A stretch of 64,000 nt of DNA from RUG11690 sp045616665 (GTDB lineage Bacteria; Bacteroidota; Bacteroidia; Bacteroidales; WCHB1-69). Positions 8,532 through 17,111 of this stretch are shown piece after piece. Position 1 is the first letter of the stretch; each line of letters opens with the position of its first letter. Below the pieces are notes generated by a model. The model did no database searches. It worked only from the letters and a program-made list of their open reading frames with translations, and was not told the DNA's origin. Made by a program: the position numbers and the translations under genes. The stretch spans positions 1 through 64,000 of the forward strand of contig JAZLHE010000066.1 of NCBI GenBank assembly GCA_045616665.1. Reading direction: 5' to 3'.

Positions 8532-8539
8532 TAATTTTG
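8532..8539 (+). promoter_or_regulatory. -7 element for the ABC exporter gene
   Basis: TAATTTTG followed by CA, 41 bases before the GTG start at 8581. Confidence 0.5.
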
Positions 8540-8580
8540 CAATTCGTTCAATCCGATTATAAACTGAAAATTTTTAAATC

Positions 8581-10374
8581 GTGAATTTATTTCAACTTTT
8601 CAAAAATATCAGGCCTTTTGTGAAACCATATAAATGGTTGGTTTTCATTACATTAATTCTGACGTTGGTGGGTTCGTTGATGGCTCAGGTCAATGCTATC
8701 GTGCTGGATCGCACCGTGGATGCCGTCAACGCATTGGTCGGAAGTGCTGATTTTGCCTGGAGCAAGGCAGCCAAGATTCTGACCGTCATTTCCATCGTCT
8801 TGCTGGGCAAAGAAATTCTTTCCGCCATTATTACGTTTGCGCAAAACTATTTTGGTGAGCGAATGCGAATTTTTGTGTCCAAGGATCTGGCGCAGTCGGT
8901 CATCGAAAAAGTGCTTACGTTCCGTATGGCCTTTTTCTCCCAAAGCGATAACGAAACCGGCAAATTGCAAACCCGTATCGACCAGGGCGTCAGCAGTCTG
9001 TCTCGAACCGTGCAGAATTTTTTCATCGACTTGTTGCCTCTATTTACCAGCGCCTTATTGGCCCTCATTTTAATGTTTATGGCTAATGTCTATGTGGGTT
9101 TGGTGGCTCTCTTCATCGTGCCGGTCTATTTTTTCATCACTTATCGCCAGGCCAAGCGGCTCAAAGGGTGGAGACGCGATATGCGCCATTACCTGGAAAC
9201 CAAAAGCCACGGCATTATGAACATCATTGAGTCTATCAATGTCATCAAGTCTTTTAATCGAGAACGCATCGAGGGCGATAAGCAGTTGAATATCCAAAAC
9301 CAGGTTACGGAAAACCAGATGAAAACCCGTCAAGTGAGTTTCTACTATAACGGTATAAAAAGTTTTGTCAAACAAGTCGGAACGGTATTGGTGATCATCC
9401 TTACGGCCTATTTGGTTCTCATCGATTATCCCGGAATGAGCATAGGTAAAATTATGTATCACGTGATGCTGTTCAGCAATGTCGTCGCTCCAATTACGCA
9501 GTTGCAACGTATTTTCGATGATATGAACGATGCGCTTATCTATGCGGAAGGCTTTTTCAGTATTCTTCATTCTGAAAAAGATATAGAACCCAGTGGTTCC
9601 TATCGTTCCGACAAGGTTATCGGTAATTTCAAAATCGATCACGTGGATTTCACTTACCCGAATGGCAAAAAAGCCCTTTACGATATTAATATGAACATTG
9701 AAAGCGGCAAAATCACGGCGTTTGTCGGTCTTTCCGGTGCGGGAAAAAGTACGATTGTGAATCTTCTGGATAAGTTTTACGATCCCGACTGCGGAAGCAT
9801 CACGCTGGATGGAGTGGATTTGCGGGATTATGACACGCAATTTTTGCGCGAAAACATCGGTATCGTGTTACAGAAAAATCATATTTTCGACGGTTCCATT
9901 GAAGAAAATATTCTTTATGGCAACCCGAACGCTACACACGAACAGGTGGTTGATGCGGCGAAAAAAGCCTATATCTATGACCAGGTGATGGAATTGCCCA
10001 AGCAATTTGACAGCAAGGCGGAGGAACTTTCTGGCGGACAGCAGCAGCGTATTGCCATTGCCCGTATGTTTTTGAAAAATCCGCCCATTATTTTCTTAGA
10101 CGAGCCCACCGCCAGTCTGGATGCCATTGCTACGGAGCAAATCAAGAATAGCATTGACGCCATCAAACAAAATCGAACCGTAATCATTATTTCACACAGT
10201 ATTTCCCAGATTATTGACGCTGATGTCATCTATGCCTTGAAAGACGGTCACGTGGAACAAAGTGGCGATCCTGACGAAATCTATGCCAAAGGCGGCATTT
10301 ATAAAGATATTATTGATGCGTCTGCCAGATCCTTAAATATCGAAAAAATAGCAAAAACGATAGAAAACGCGTAA
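8581..10374 (+). CDS. ABC exporter half-transporter (membrane plus ATPase)
   Basis: A 597-residue type IV ABC exporter subunit with a GTG start, which fits the N-terminal sequence VNLFQLFKNIRPFVKPYKW. The first 320 residues hold about six membrane helices. The ATPase domain has Walker A GLSGAGKST (from residue 383), signature LSGGQQQR (from residue 483), Walker B IIFLDEPTASLD (Asp507, Glu508) and the switch histidine in IIISHS. It probably works as a homodimer, since no partner gene is adjacent. The substrate cannot be read from the sequence; lipids, peptides and drugs are all possible for this family. Confidence 0.85.
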   Translation: MNLFQLFKNIRPFVKPYKWLVFITLILTLVGSLMAQVNAIVLDRTVDAVNALVGSADFAWSKAAKILTVISIVLLGKEILSAIITFAQNYFGERMRIFVSKDLAQSVIEKVLTFRMAFFSQSDNETGKLQTRIDQGVSSLSRTVQNFFIDLLPLFTSALLALILMFMANVYVGLVALFIVPVYFFITYRQAKRLKGWRRDMRHYLETKSHGIMNIIESINVIKSFNRERIEGDKQLNIQNQVTENQMKTRQVSFYYNGIKSFVKQVGTVLVIILTAYLVLIDYPGMSIGKIMYHVMLFSNVVAPITQLQRIFDDMNDALIYAEGFFSILHSEKDIEPSGSYRSDKVIGNFKIDHVDFTYPNGKKALYDINMNIESGKITAFVGLSGAGKSTIVNLLDKFYDPDCGSITLDGVDLRDYDTQFLRENIGIVLQKNHIFDGSIEENILYGNPNATHEQVVDAAKKAYIYDQVMELPKQFDSKAEELSGGQQQRIAIARMFLKNPPIIFLDEPTASLDAIATEQIKNSIDAIKQNRTVIIISHSISQIIDADVIYALKDGHVEQSGDPDEIYAKGGIYKDIIDASARSLNIEKIAKTIENA

Positions 10375-10392
10375 TAATTTCAGCATTTTTTG

Positions 10393-10400
10393 TATTTTTG
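10393..10400 (+). promoter_or_regulatory. -7 element for the TM1266-hydG operon
   Basis: TATTTTTG followed by CA, about 90 bases before the regulator start, leaving an untranslated leader of about 85 bases in which I see no strong structure. Confidence 0.55.
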
Positions 10401-10491
10401 CATAGTCGTTTGCCCGAGAAAAGGATTTATTCTTTTTAAAGAAATCAAATGGCGTAAAATCTTATAATTGTCTAATCTAAAGGAAATTCCA

Positions 10492-10785
10492 ATGGAAAAG
10501 AGAATAGGGAGTATCAGCATACTCATCTCCAATCGTACCATAGTTCCGCAGGTGAATCTGCTTCTCTCTGAATTTGCCGACCTTATTCTGGCACGGCAGG
10601 GTCTGCCAATGCGTGAACACGGACTTCATTTCATTTCCCTGATTATTGAAGGAACCACTGACCAAATCAGTGCGTTGACCGGCAAGTTGGGCCGTTTGGC
10701 CGATGTAGAAGCCAAGTCGATAGTGGCCAAGAAAACGATTTCCGCCGCTTCTGTGGATGCATTGTCAATGCAAAATCAAATATAA
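10492..10785 (+). CDS. TM1266-type iron-only hydrogenase system regulator
   Basis: A 97-residue ACT-like protein starting at MEKRIGSISILISN. It has RxGSIxIxI, a central HGLHFISLIIEGTTDQI and GRLADVEAKSIVAKK. This is the pattern of the small TM1266 family (ferredoxin-like fold) encoded next to [FeFe]-hydrogenase maturation genes, and its position just before hydG supports the call. It is thought to be regulatory, but its ligand is not established. The start at 10492 is chosen over an in-frame TTG at 10468 because homologues begin at this point. The next gene starts 20 bases after the stop, so both are probably one transcript. Confidence 0.8.
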   Translation: MEKRIGSISILISNRTIVPQVNLLLSEFADLILARQGLPMREHGLHFISLIIEGTTDQISALTGKLGRLADVEAKSIVAKKTISAASVDALSMQNQI

Positions 10786-10805
10786 ATCATTAAAATTATA
10801 ATATT

Positions 10806-12260
10806 ATGAAATTCAATCCAGAAAAATGTCGTATTCCCGATGAAATCGGAAAACCATTCATCGACCCGGAAGAAATTTGGGACTACATCAACAACACGAA
10901 AAGCACGCCGGAACGCGTCCGCGCCTTGATCCAGAAGTCATTGGACAAACAGCGTTTGACGATGGAAGAAACAGCCGTGCTTATCAACACGACAGATCCT
11001 GAACTGGTGGAAGAAATCAAGGAAGGTGCCCGTGAGTTGAAACGCCGTATTTATGGAAATCGTATCGTGCTTTTTGCCCCGCTTTATGTGGGTAATTACT
11101 GCGTAAATAATTGTAAATATTGCGGTTTTCGTTCTTCCAATCACGAGCAGGTGCGTACCACGCTGACTGATGAGGAGTTTGTCCATAATATTGAGGCTTT
11201 GGAAGAAGACGGACAGAAGCGATTAATTTTGGTTTATGGCGAATCCCCCAAATATTCACCGGAATTTATTGCCCATACGACCCGTTTGGCCTATTCGGTT
11301 CACAAGGGCAATGGTTCCATTCGTCGTGTCAACATCAATGCCGCTCCTTTGGATGTGGAAGGTTTCCGCACGGTGAAGGAAGCCGGTATCGGAACCTATC
11401 AGATTTTCCAGGAAACCTACCATCCGGAAGCCTATACCTGGTATCATCCGGCCAATACCATCAAGGGAAATTACGAGTGGCGGCTGACTTCTATGGACCG
11501 TGCCCAACAGGCCGGCATCGACGACAACGGGCTCGGTATTTTGTTCGGCCTTTATGACTGGCGTTTTGAAGTGTTGGCTATGATTCGTCATACCAATCAC
11601 TTGGAAGCCTGTTTCAATGTGGGTCCCCATACGATTTCATTCCCGCGTATCAAGGATGCTTCCGGTTTGAATATCGATACGAAGTATTTTGTCGATGACG
11701 AAACCTTTGAAAAGATTATTGCCATTTTCCGTTTGGCCGTTCCTTATACGGGTATGATTTTAACGGCACGCGAAACCGCCGAATTCCGTGCCAAGGCCAT
11801 TCAATACGGAATTTCCCAAATTGATGGCGGTACCAATTTGCAGATTGGCGACTACAAATATCATCACGAAGAAGAAGAAAAAAACAGTGATAAAGTGGAG
11901 AACCAAAACCTGCACCGCGAGCAGTTCAAGATTGGCGATGACCGCAATCTGGGCGAAATCATCGAAGAATTGTTAGACGAAAACTACATCCCGAGTTTCT
12001 GCACGGCTTGCTATCGTTTGGGACGTACGGGCGAGCATTTTATGGAATTCAGCGTGCCCGGCTTCATCAAGCGTTATTGCACGCCGAACGCCATTCTGAC
12101 GCTTAGTGAATACTTGGTTGATTATGCCACTCCAGAAGTCGCCGCCAAGGGTTGGAAGGTTATCGACAACAATATCGTCAATGTGGATGAAAAGTTCCGT
12201 GAAGAATTGCTGAAACGTATCGAACGCATTAAAAATGGCGAAAGAGATTTGTATTTCTAA
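10806..12260 (+). CDS. hydG: [FeFe]-hydrogenase maturase HydG (radical SAM tyrosine lyase)
   Basis: A 484-residue radical SAM enzyme that cleaves tyrosine to p-cresol and supplies CO and cyanide, as an Fe(CO)2(CN) synthon, for the H-cluster. The SAM cluster motif CVNNCKYC (Cys99, Cys103, Cys106) has the CxxxCxxC spacing. The C-terminal CTACYRLGRTGEHFM with a later cysteine gives CxxCx22C (Cys399, Cys402, Cys425), which binds the auxiliary cluster. That C-terminal motif separates HydG from ThiH. Length and full domain order match the family. HydE, HydF and the hydrogenase itself are not in this window, so they must lie elsewhere if the pathway is complete. Confidence 0.93.
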   Translation: MKFNPEKCRIPDEIGKPFIDPEEIWDYINNTKSTPERVRALIQKSLDKQRLTMEETAVLINTTDPELVEEIKEGARELKRRIYGNRIVLFAPLYVGNYCVNNCKYCGFRSSNHEQVRTTLTDEEFVHNIEALEEDGQKRLILVYGESPKYSPEFIAHTTRLAYSVHKGNGSIRRVNINAAPLDVEGFRTVKEAGIGTYQIFQETYHPEAYTWYHPANTIKGNYEWRLTSMDRAQQAGIDDNGLGILFGLYDWRFEVLAMIRHTNHLEACFNVGPHTISFPRIKDASGLNIDTKYFVDDETFEKIIAIFRLAVPYTGMILTARETAEFRAKAIQYGISQIDGGTNLQIGDYKYHHEEEEKNSDKVENQNLHREQFKIGDDRNLGEIIEELLDENYIPSFCTACYRLGRTGEHFMEFSVPGFIKRYCTPNAILTLSEYLVDYATPEVAAKGWKVIDNNIVNVDEKFREELLKRIERIKNGERDLYF

Positions 12261-12393
12261 TCGAAATCCGGCTTAATGGTTATTTTTTTCTCATAACTTG
12301 GCGACAATATTGCAAATTATCCTTATTGTTCCTGTTCTTTCCGGATTTAGTATTTGACTCTGGAAAGTAATAGTTTCGTATATCGTTTTTTTG

Positions 12394-12401
12394 TAATTTT
12401 G
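12394..12401 (+). promoter_or_regulatory. -7 element for the amino-sugar operon
   Basis: TAATTTTG followed by CA. The expected start site lies only a few bases before the short leader ORF at 12414. No good -33 element is seen; TTTC at 12374-12377 is the nearest. Confidence 0.5.
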
Positions 12402-12413
12402 CATTGTCAAGTT

Positions 12414-12476
12414 ATGATTCGTAAAATATTAATGATACTTGGTCCTATTGAGGTTTTAAACACTTGCAAGTTATGA
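12414..12476 (+). CDS. Possible 20-residue leader peptide
   Basis: An ATG at 12414 opens a 20-codon frame (M-I-R-K-I-L-M-I-L-G and so on) that stops in TGA at 12474-12476, overlapping the ATG at 12473 of the acyltransferase as ATGA. The sequence around its start (CAAGTTATGATTCG...AAAATAT) is repeated almost exactly around the next start (CAAGTTATGATTACGCAAAATAT), so this may be a local duplication that created a coupled upstream ORF. Expression is not proven. Confidence 0.25.
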   Translation: MIRKILMILGPIEVLNTCKL

Positions 12477-13543
12477 TTACGCAAAATATGTCCGAACGTA
12501 TCACTTCATTGCGTTGGTTGTGTATTATTCTTGTGGTGTTGCAGCATTCTGTACAATGGCCTTATTTCCAGTCATCTATGGCTGATTTTTGTTTTGAGCC
12601 AGTGTTTGGGTGGATATATATGGTGGTTGAGTATGGACTGGGCATTGGAATAGTGCCAGTCTTTTTCATAATGTCGGGCTATCTGTATTTTGAAAAGCCT
12701 CGCAAATATAGGGATACTATCGTGAAAAAGAGCAGGGGACTTCTGCTTCCCATAATACTATGGACCGCTATTGTCTGTATAGAATATTTGGCGCTGAAAC
12801 GGTGGACAGGAGAGATTGATAGATTCGCTTTCCTGAACAGTTCTTCTCCACTGGAGTGGTTCAAAGGAATAATCGGAGACTACTCCAATATGATGCATGG
12901 CGGAATAGGCGTTCCTGTGTTATACCAATTTTGGTTCATACGAGACCTGTTTATATTGTCGCTTCTGTCACCAGTGATAAACTGGTTACTGCAAAAGATT
13001 CCGTGGATATATATGACAGTTTGTTTGGCCTTGATGTTTTTCTTGATTTCTCCGGCTGTTGCGCCCCATGCCCTGTTCTTTTATTCGCTTGGCGGGCTCT
13101 GTGCAATCAGAGAATGGAATTTCTTCGATCTTGCAGACAAATATGTACCTTGGCCGTTGATAATCATAGGTGCCGTAGCAGCCGTCATATTTGTTCATGC
13201 AGAAGGAATATATTGCGGTATCACAACTCATTTTCTTGCTCACATGCCAACATTTTTCCTCTTGCTGAAGCTGTCGAAATTTCTCATTGCCAATAAGAAA
13301 GTATATGAATTCACCAGGAAGATGGCGCCTCAGTCCATGTTTCTTTATGGAGCCCATACCTATATGCTGATAAACGTCATTGGCATGATGCTGGTAAGTA
13401 TCATTGACGTAACCGGTACACTGGGCATAGTTGTCTTTTTTTTGCTGCTTTTTTTCGTGGATGTGTGTATTTGTACAGCGGTTGGAATTGCGGTACGGAA
13501 ATATTTGCCTAAAACATTCGGTTTGCTAAGTGGAGGACGTTAG
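12473..13543 (+). CDS. Membrane acyltransferase, family 3
   Basis: A membrane protein of 356 residues with about ten hydrophobic helices. Near the start, arginine and histidine are separated by ten residues (RWLCIILVVLQH), the R-x10-H signature of acyltransferase family 3. These enzymes move acyl groups, often acetyl or succinyl, onto sugars, lipids or antibiotics at the inner membrane. A start at 12488 (MSERITSLRWL) is equally possible; 12473 is favoured by the ATGA overlap with the leader ORF. It is the first gene of a tight six-gene operon and probably decorates that operon's product. ATA and AGA/AGG codons are much commoner than in hydG just upstream, suggesting import. Confidence 0.8.
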   Translation: MITQNMSERITSLRWLCIILVVLQHSVQWPYFQSSMADFCFEPVFGWIYMVVEYGLGIGIVPVFFIMSGYLYFEKPRKYRDTIVKKSRGLLLPIILWTAIVCIEYLALKRWTGEIDRFAFLNSSSPLEWFKGIIGDYSNMMHGGIGVPVLYQFWFIRDLFILSLLSPVINWLLQKIPWIYMTVCLALMFFLISPAVAPHALFFYSLGGLCAIREWNFFDLADKYVPWPLIIIGAVAAVIFVHAEGIYCGITTHFLAHMPTFFLLLKLSKFLIANKKVYEFTRKMAPQSMFLYGAHTYMLINVIGMMLVSIIDVTGTLGIVVFFLLLFFVDVCICTAVGIAVRKYLPKTFGLLSGGR

Positions 13544-13545
13544 AT

Positions 13546-14718
13546 ATGAATGAAGTATATAAACAGGTGTGCCCGGGATTGTATTTCGTAGAGTACGATG
13601 ATTTCGACTTTGACAAGGCCGCTGAATGGGCAAACAAAAGATTCTTTCCCGAAGGACCGTTTTGTTCAGCTGTGAGAAAAGGTAGATATGCTGGACGAAA
13701 TATGGATATCTTGTCAGAATTCAAGGCTGCCGTTATTATGCTGATGAAAAGCAGTTGTGCTCGTTTTTCCTCTTTGAACACTTCTGAAATCTCATTATTC
13801 CCCGCCATTCAGGATGCAATCGAGAGTCAAGAAAGGAAAGACGTATATTACAAATTACCGCAAATGGCATACGATGGCATTAACGAAAAAGGCGTCACGG
13901 CAATATCATTGATGACATCAAACGGCAATGCATCGGAAGACAGGTCAAAATGGGGAGGCCGGGAGTGGGGCAAGAGTGCGGCATTTACAAAGCCGGATGC
14001 CATGAAGACCTACTCTACAACACTGCTGGTAAGGTACGTGCTTGACAATGCGGCAAATGTGGATGAGGCCATCGAACTCATAAAGCAAGTCAACTGGTTC
14101 GACCCTGACAGATTTACCTGGCGAAATCATGCCGGTGCTCTCAAATGGCTGATATCCGATCCTAAAAAATCCGCTGTGGTGGAATTTATTGACAACGAGA
14201 TTAAAATTCTTCTTACAGACGATGTCAATAGGCCTTCGCTAAGAACCCTTGCAGCTAATTTCAGTCAATATCTTATGGAAAAGGGGATTGTCCAATATGA
14301 CGCAACAGGATACGAACGTTTTGACCTGATGTGCGATCTATATAAGAATGTGGATGATTCCATAGATGGTATCCGGTCTGTTCTGAGGTCAGTAATGATG
14401 TCGGAAAAACATAAGCGAAACATTTCAGACAAATACTTTTTTGCGACAGAATATATGTGGGACGAATCTCCTACGGGCAGACATTTCAATGCAGAAGAGA
14501 TTTATCAGGGAAATGCCAGACAAGATCCTGATTTTGTTAAAATTGTTGAACTGGAAAAGGAAAGACATTACAACAAGTCGCTGAGACCAAAAAACTATCG
14601 GACTCACGTTACCGTTTATACAACAGTATATGATATGGCAGAAAAAAAATTATGGATACTGCTCAACGAGGGAGTGTCCGACAGCAAATGGTATGAATTC
14701 GAATTTTTAAATAAATAG
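13546..14718 (+). CDS. Ntn-type linear amide C-N hydrolase
   Basis: A 390-residue relative of choloylglycine hydrolase and penicillin V acylase. The likely nucleophile is Cys40 in PFCSAVRKGRYAGRNMD, where GRNMD is the family's conserved arginine-asparagine-aspartate segment. Further family marks are DGINEKGV, NVDEAIELI and LKWLISDPKKSAVVEF. If the enzyme matures as its relatives do, cleavage before Cys40 frees the catalytic N-terminal cysteine and removes a 39-residue propeptide. No signal peptide is seen, so it is probably cytoplasmic. In this operon it may hydrolyse or form an amide on an acylated amino sugar, which is inference. It starts two bases after the acyltransferase stop. Confidence 0.75.
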   Translation: MNEVYKQVCPGLYFVEYDDFDFDKAAEWANKRFFPEGPFCSAVRKGRYAGRNMDILSEFKAAVIMLMKSSCARFSSLNTSEISLFPAIQDAIESQERKDVYYKLPQMAYDGINEKGVTAISLMTSNGNASEDRSKWGGREWGKSAAFTKPDAMKTYSTTLLVRYVLDNAANVDEAIELIKQVNWFDPDRFTWRNHAGALKWLISDPKKSAVVEFIDNEIKILLTDDVNRPSLRTLAANFSQYLMEKGIVQYDATGYERFDLMCDLYKNVDDSIDGIRSVLRSVMMSEKHKRNISDKYFFATEYMWDESPTGRHFNAEEIYQGNARQDPDFVKIVELEKERHYNKSLRPKNYRTHVTVYTTVYDMAEKKLWILLNEGVSDSKWYEFEFLNK

Positions 14719-14722
14719 AATT

Positions 14723-15931
14723 TTGAAAAATATAGCAATAATATCGCATGATAATATTATGTCGTGGTCTGTGGCGAAGATTGCGGTTGGGCTGAACGAT
14801 TATTTGAATAGCAGGGGATTGGACTCCAAACTGTATGTTGCTGCTGGTGAAGACAGTTCGTCAGTTTGTATTTTCAACAGCAAGGTTGATATGGCCATCC
14901 ACAAATTCCTTTTCTGGCTTACCGGAAAGGATGGAAATTACTCTCATTATTCCACACGAAAATTGCTGCGGAAACTTGAAGAACGCAAGGTTGATACGAT
15001 CTATATCCTGATGATGCATTCTTTTTTCATCAATGAGTCAATGCTGTTCAACTACATAAAGAAACAAGGTATTTCTGTGGTGAATATTATGCTTGACGAA
15101 TATGTTTTTTCTGGCAAATGCCATTTTAACTTCGGATGTAAGGAATTGGAAGATGAATGTGTGAATTGTCCGCATCTCAGAAAACACCCTGTCTGTTTGA
15201 TGAAATCCGGACCGCACAAGGTGTTCCTCCGTAAGAAGCGAAACTATGAGGGAACCAATATGGTCTTCGTTGGTCCCGAGATGGCACTGAATGGAGCGAG
15301 TCGTTCTCCTTTGCTGAAGGGACGTGTCTTGATAGAGGCCGATGAATGTATCGACACTCTCCGGTTCCGTCCTCGGGATACATCCGCTCTAAGACGGGAA
15401 TTGGGTATTTCCCAAGACAAGATCGTTTGTATGTGTGTGGCAGTGTATGATGGTATTCATCATGAACGCAAGGGTGTGCCATATTATATCGAGTTGGCAA
15501 GACGGTTTGAGCAGGACGACAGATTTGTTTTCGTGCAGGTGGCCTATATGGCTGATTATCCCGGAGGACTGCCATCCAATTATATTGCAAAAGGTTTCAT
15601 CGACGATATCGACCTCGTTGCTGAATATCTATCACTTGCAGATCTGTTCATCTTTCCGTCTATGGCAGATACAATGCCAAACACTTGCATTGAGGCTATG
15701 TCTTGCGGAACTCCTTTGCTCTGCTGGAAGGTGTATGGCAACGAGAAAATGGCTCCTCCAGAGATTGCGACGTTTGTTACTCCCGGAAATCTTGATGAAA
15801 TGGAAGAAGTGGTGAATCGGCTTGAAAAGAAAAATGAGAATATGATAAACCGATGTCGCGAATATGCCGTTAAGAGATATGATAATCAGGCATATTTCAA
15901 CAAACTAATGAAAATAGGAGAAAATTTATGA
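14723..15931 (+). CDS. Glycosyltransferase, GT-B fold (family 4 type)
   Basis: A 402-residue protein starting with TTG, four bases after the previous stop, and beginning KNIAIISHDN. The N-terminal half includes a cysteine-rich segment (GKCHFNFGC, then CVNCPHL) seen in some polysaccharide glycosyltransferases, where it may bind metal. The C-terminal half has the donor-site region LADLFIFPSMADT...CIEAMSCGTPLL typical of GT4. It has no membrane segment and should act on the cytoplasmic side with a nucleotide-sugar donor. The neighbouring genes suggest UDP-4-amino-4-deoxy-pentose as donor. The acceptor is unknown. Its last codons overlap the next start as ATGA. Confidence 0.8.
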   Translation: MKNIAIISHDNIMSWSVAKIAVGLNDYLNSRGLDSKLYVAAGEDSSSVCIFNSKVDMAIHKFLFWLTGKDGNYSHYSTRKLLRKLEERKVDTIYILMMHSFFINESMLFNYIKKQGISVVNIMLDEYVFSGKCHFNFGCKELEDECVNCPHLRKHPVCLMKSGPHKVFLRKKRNYEGTNMVFVGPEMALNGASRSPLLKGRVLIEADECIDTLRFRPRDTSALRRELGISQDKIVCMCVAVYDGIHHERKGVPYYIELARRFEQDDRFVFVQVAYMADYPGGLPSNYIAKGFIDDIDLVAEYLSLADLFIFPSMADTMPNTCIEAMSCGTPLLCWKVYGNEKMAPPEIATFVTPGNLDEMEEVVNRLEKKNENMINRCREYAVKRYDNQAYFNKLMKIGENL

Positions 15932-17106
15932 AAATAAAAAAAGATTTTATTCCGTTTTCTCGTCCTTCAATAGACGAGGATGCCGTTGAATCCGTTGCGG
16001 AATCCATCCGTGCGGGGTGGGTGGCAATGGGTCCTAAAGTCCTGCAATTTGAAAAGGCCATTGCAGAACGTACGGGCGCTTCGTACGCTATATCAATGAA
16101 CTCGGCGACAGCAGGTCTGCATTCGTCAGTCATGGCAATGGGTATAGGGAATGGTGATGAGGTAATCACTACACCGATGACTTTTGCTTCAACAGTGAAT
16201 GCCATAATCTTCGCTGGCGCAAAACCTGTACTGGTGGATATTGACAGACGGACATTCAATATTGATACAGCAAAAATAGAACAGGCTATAACAGCTCATA
16301 CGAAAGGAATCATACCCGTTCATTTTGCCGGAATGCCTTGCGATATGGATGAAATCGAAAGGATAGCTTCAAAATACAACCTCGTGATCATCGAAGATTC
16401 CGCACATGCTTTAGGAGCTTCGTACAAGGGTAAGGAAATAGGAGCAGACAAAGGCAAAGGACATGTGGTCGTGTTCAGTTTTCATCCTACAAAAAACATC
16501 ACAACAGCCGAAGGTGGAATGGTCTGCACTGAAGATGAGGATATCGCCGAATATCTGTCCGTCTTCAGACAGAACGGGATGTCGAAAGGCGCGTGGAATA
16601 GATACTCTTCTTCCGGTAGTACACATTACGATGTTCCTATGCCTGGATTGAAATACCAGATGTCTGACATTCAGGCCTCCATCGGACTTTCCCAGATAAA
16701 GCAGCTTGACAACTTCAACTGCCGGCGTAGGGAGCTGTGCGAGATATACGAGAGAGAGCTCTCCGATTGTCCGGGCATCACTTTTCAGAAACCGGCAAAA
16801 TATAAATATGTGCATAGCAGACATATATTTCCTGTGCTGGTGGATAGTGACATTCTCAGGATTGACCGAGACTTGTTTATGCAGCAGATGAAGGATAGAA
16901 ACATAGGCACTGCCATACACTACACTGCCATCCATCTGTTCAGTGCTTATACAAGGATAACAGGAAATACAAGAGGCGATTATCCGGAAGCTGAATATGT
17001 GTCTGACAGAATAGTTTCAATTCCGATGTTCCCTGCTATGAGCTATGACGATTTGTCATACTGTATCGATGCAATTAAAGAAATATGCAGAAACAATATT
17101 AGATAA
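15928..17106 (+). CDS. DegT/ArnB-like sugar 4-aminotransferase (PLP)
   Basis: 392 residues that follow ArnB closely along their length: FIPFSRPSIDEDA, GWVAMGP, NSATAGLH, IIPVHFAGMPCD, IIEDSAHALGA, and FSFHPTKNITTAEGG with the PLP lysine at Lys189. ArnB transfers an amino group from glutamate to UDP-4-keto-pentose, giving UDP-4-amino-4-deoxy-L-arabinose. The next gene encodes the enzyme that makes that keto-sugar, which supports this substrate over other 4-keto sugars. The start overlaps the glycosyltransferase stop (ATGA), so translation is probably coupled. It is cytoplasmic. Confidence 0.82.
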   Translation: MKIKKDFIPFSRPSIDEDAVESVAESIRAGWVAMGPKVLQFEKAIAERTGASYAISMNSATAGLHSSVMAMGIGNGDEVITTPMTFASTVNAIIFAGAKPVLVDIDRRTFNIDTAKIEQAITAHTKGIIPVHFAGMPCDMDEIERIASKYNLVIIEDSAHALGASYKGKEIGADKGKGHVVVFSFHPTKNITTAEGGMVCTEDEDIAEYLSVFRQNGMSKGAWNRYSSSGSTHYDVPMPGLKYQMSDIQASIGLSQIKQLDNFNCRRRELCEIYERELSDCPGITFQKPAKYKYVHSRHIFPVLVDSDILRIDRDLFMQQMKDRNIGTAIHYTAIHLFSAYTRITGNTRGDYPEAEYVSDRIVSIPMFPAMSYDDLSYCIDAIKEICRNNIR

Positions 17107-17111
17107 TTGAA

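Noticed and set aside
9070..9840. 256-codon minus-strand ORF opposite the ABC exporter gene
   Set aside because: It lies wholly inside a well-supported gene, has no family features and reads as the reverse frame of its codons.
10806..12260. ThiH (thiamine synthesis tyrosine lyase) as identity
   Set aside because: The C-terminal CxxCx22C cluster motif and the adjacent TM1266 gene point to HydG; no thiamine genes are nearby.
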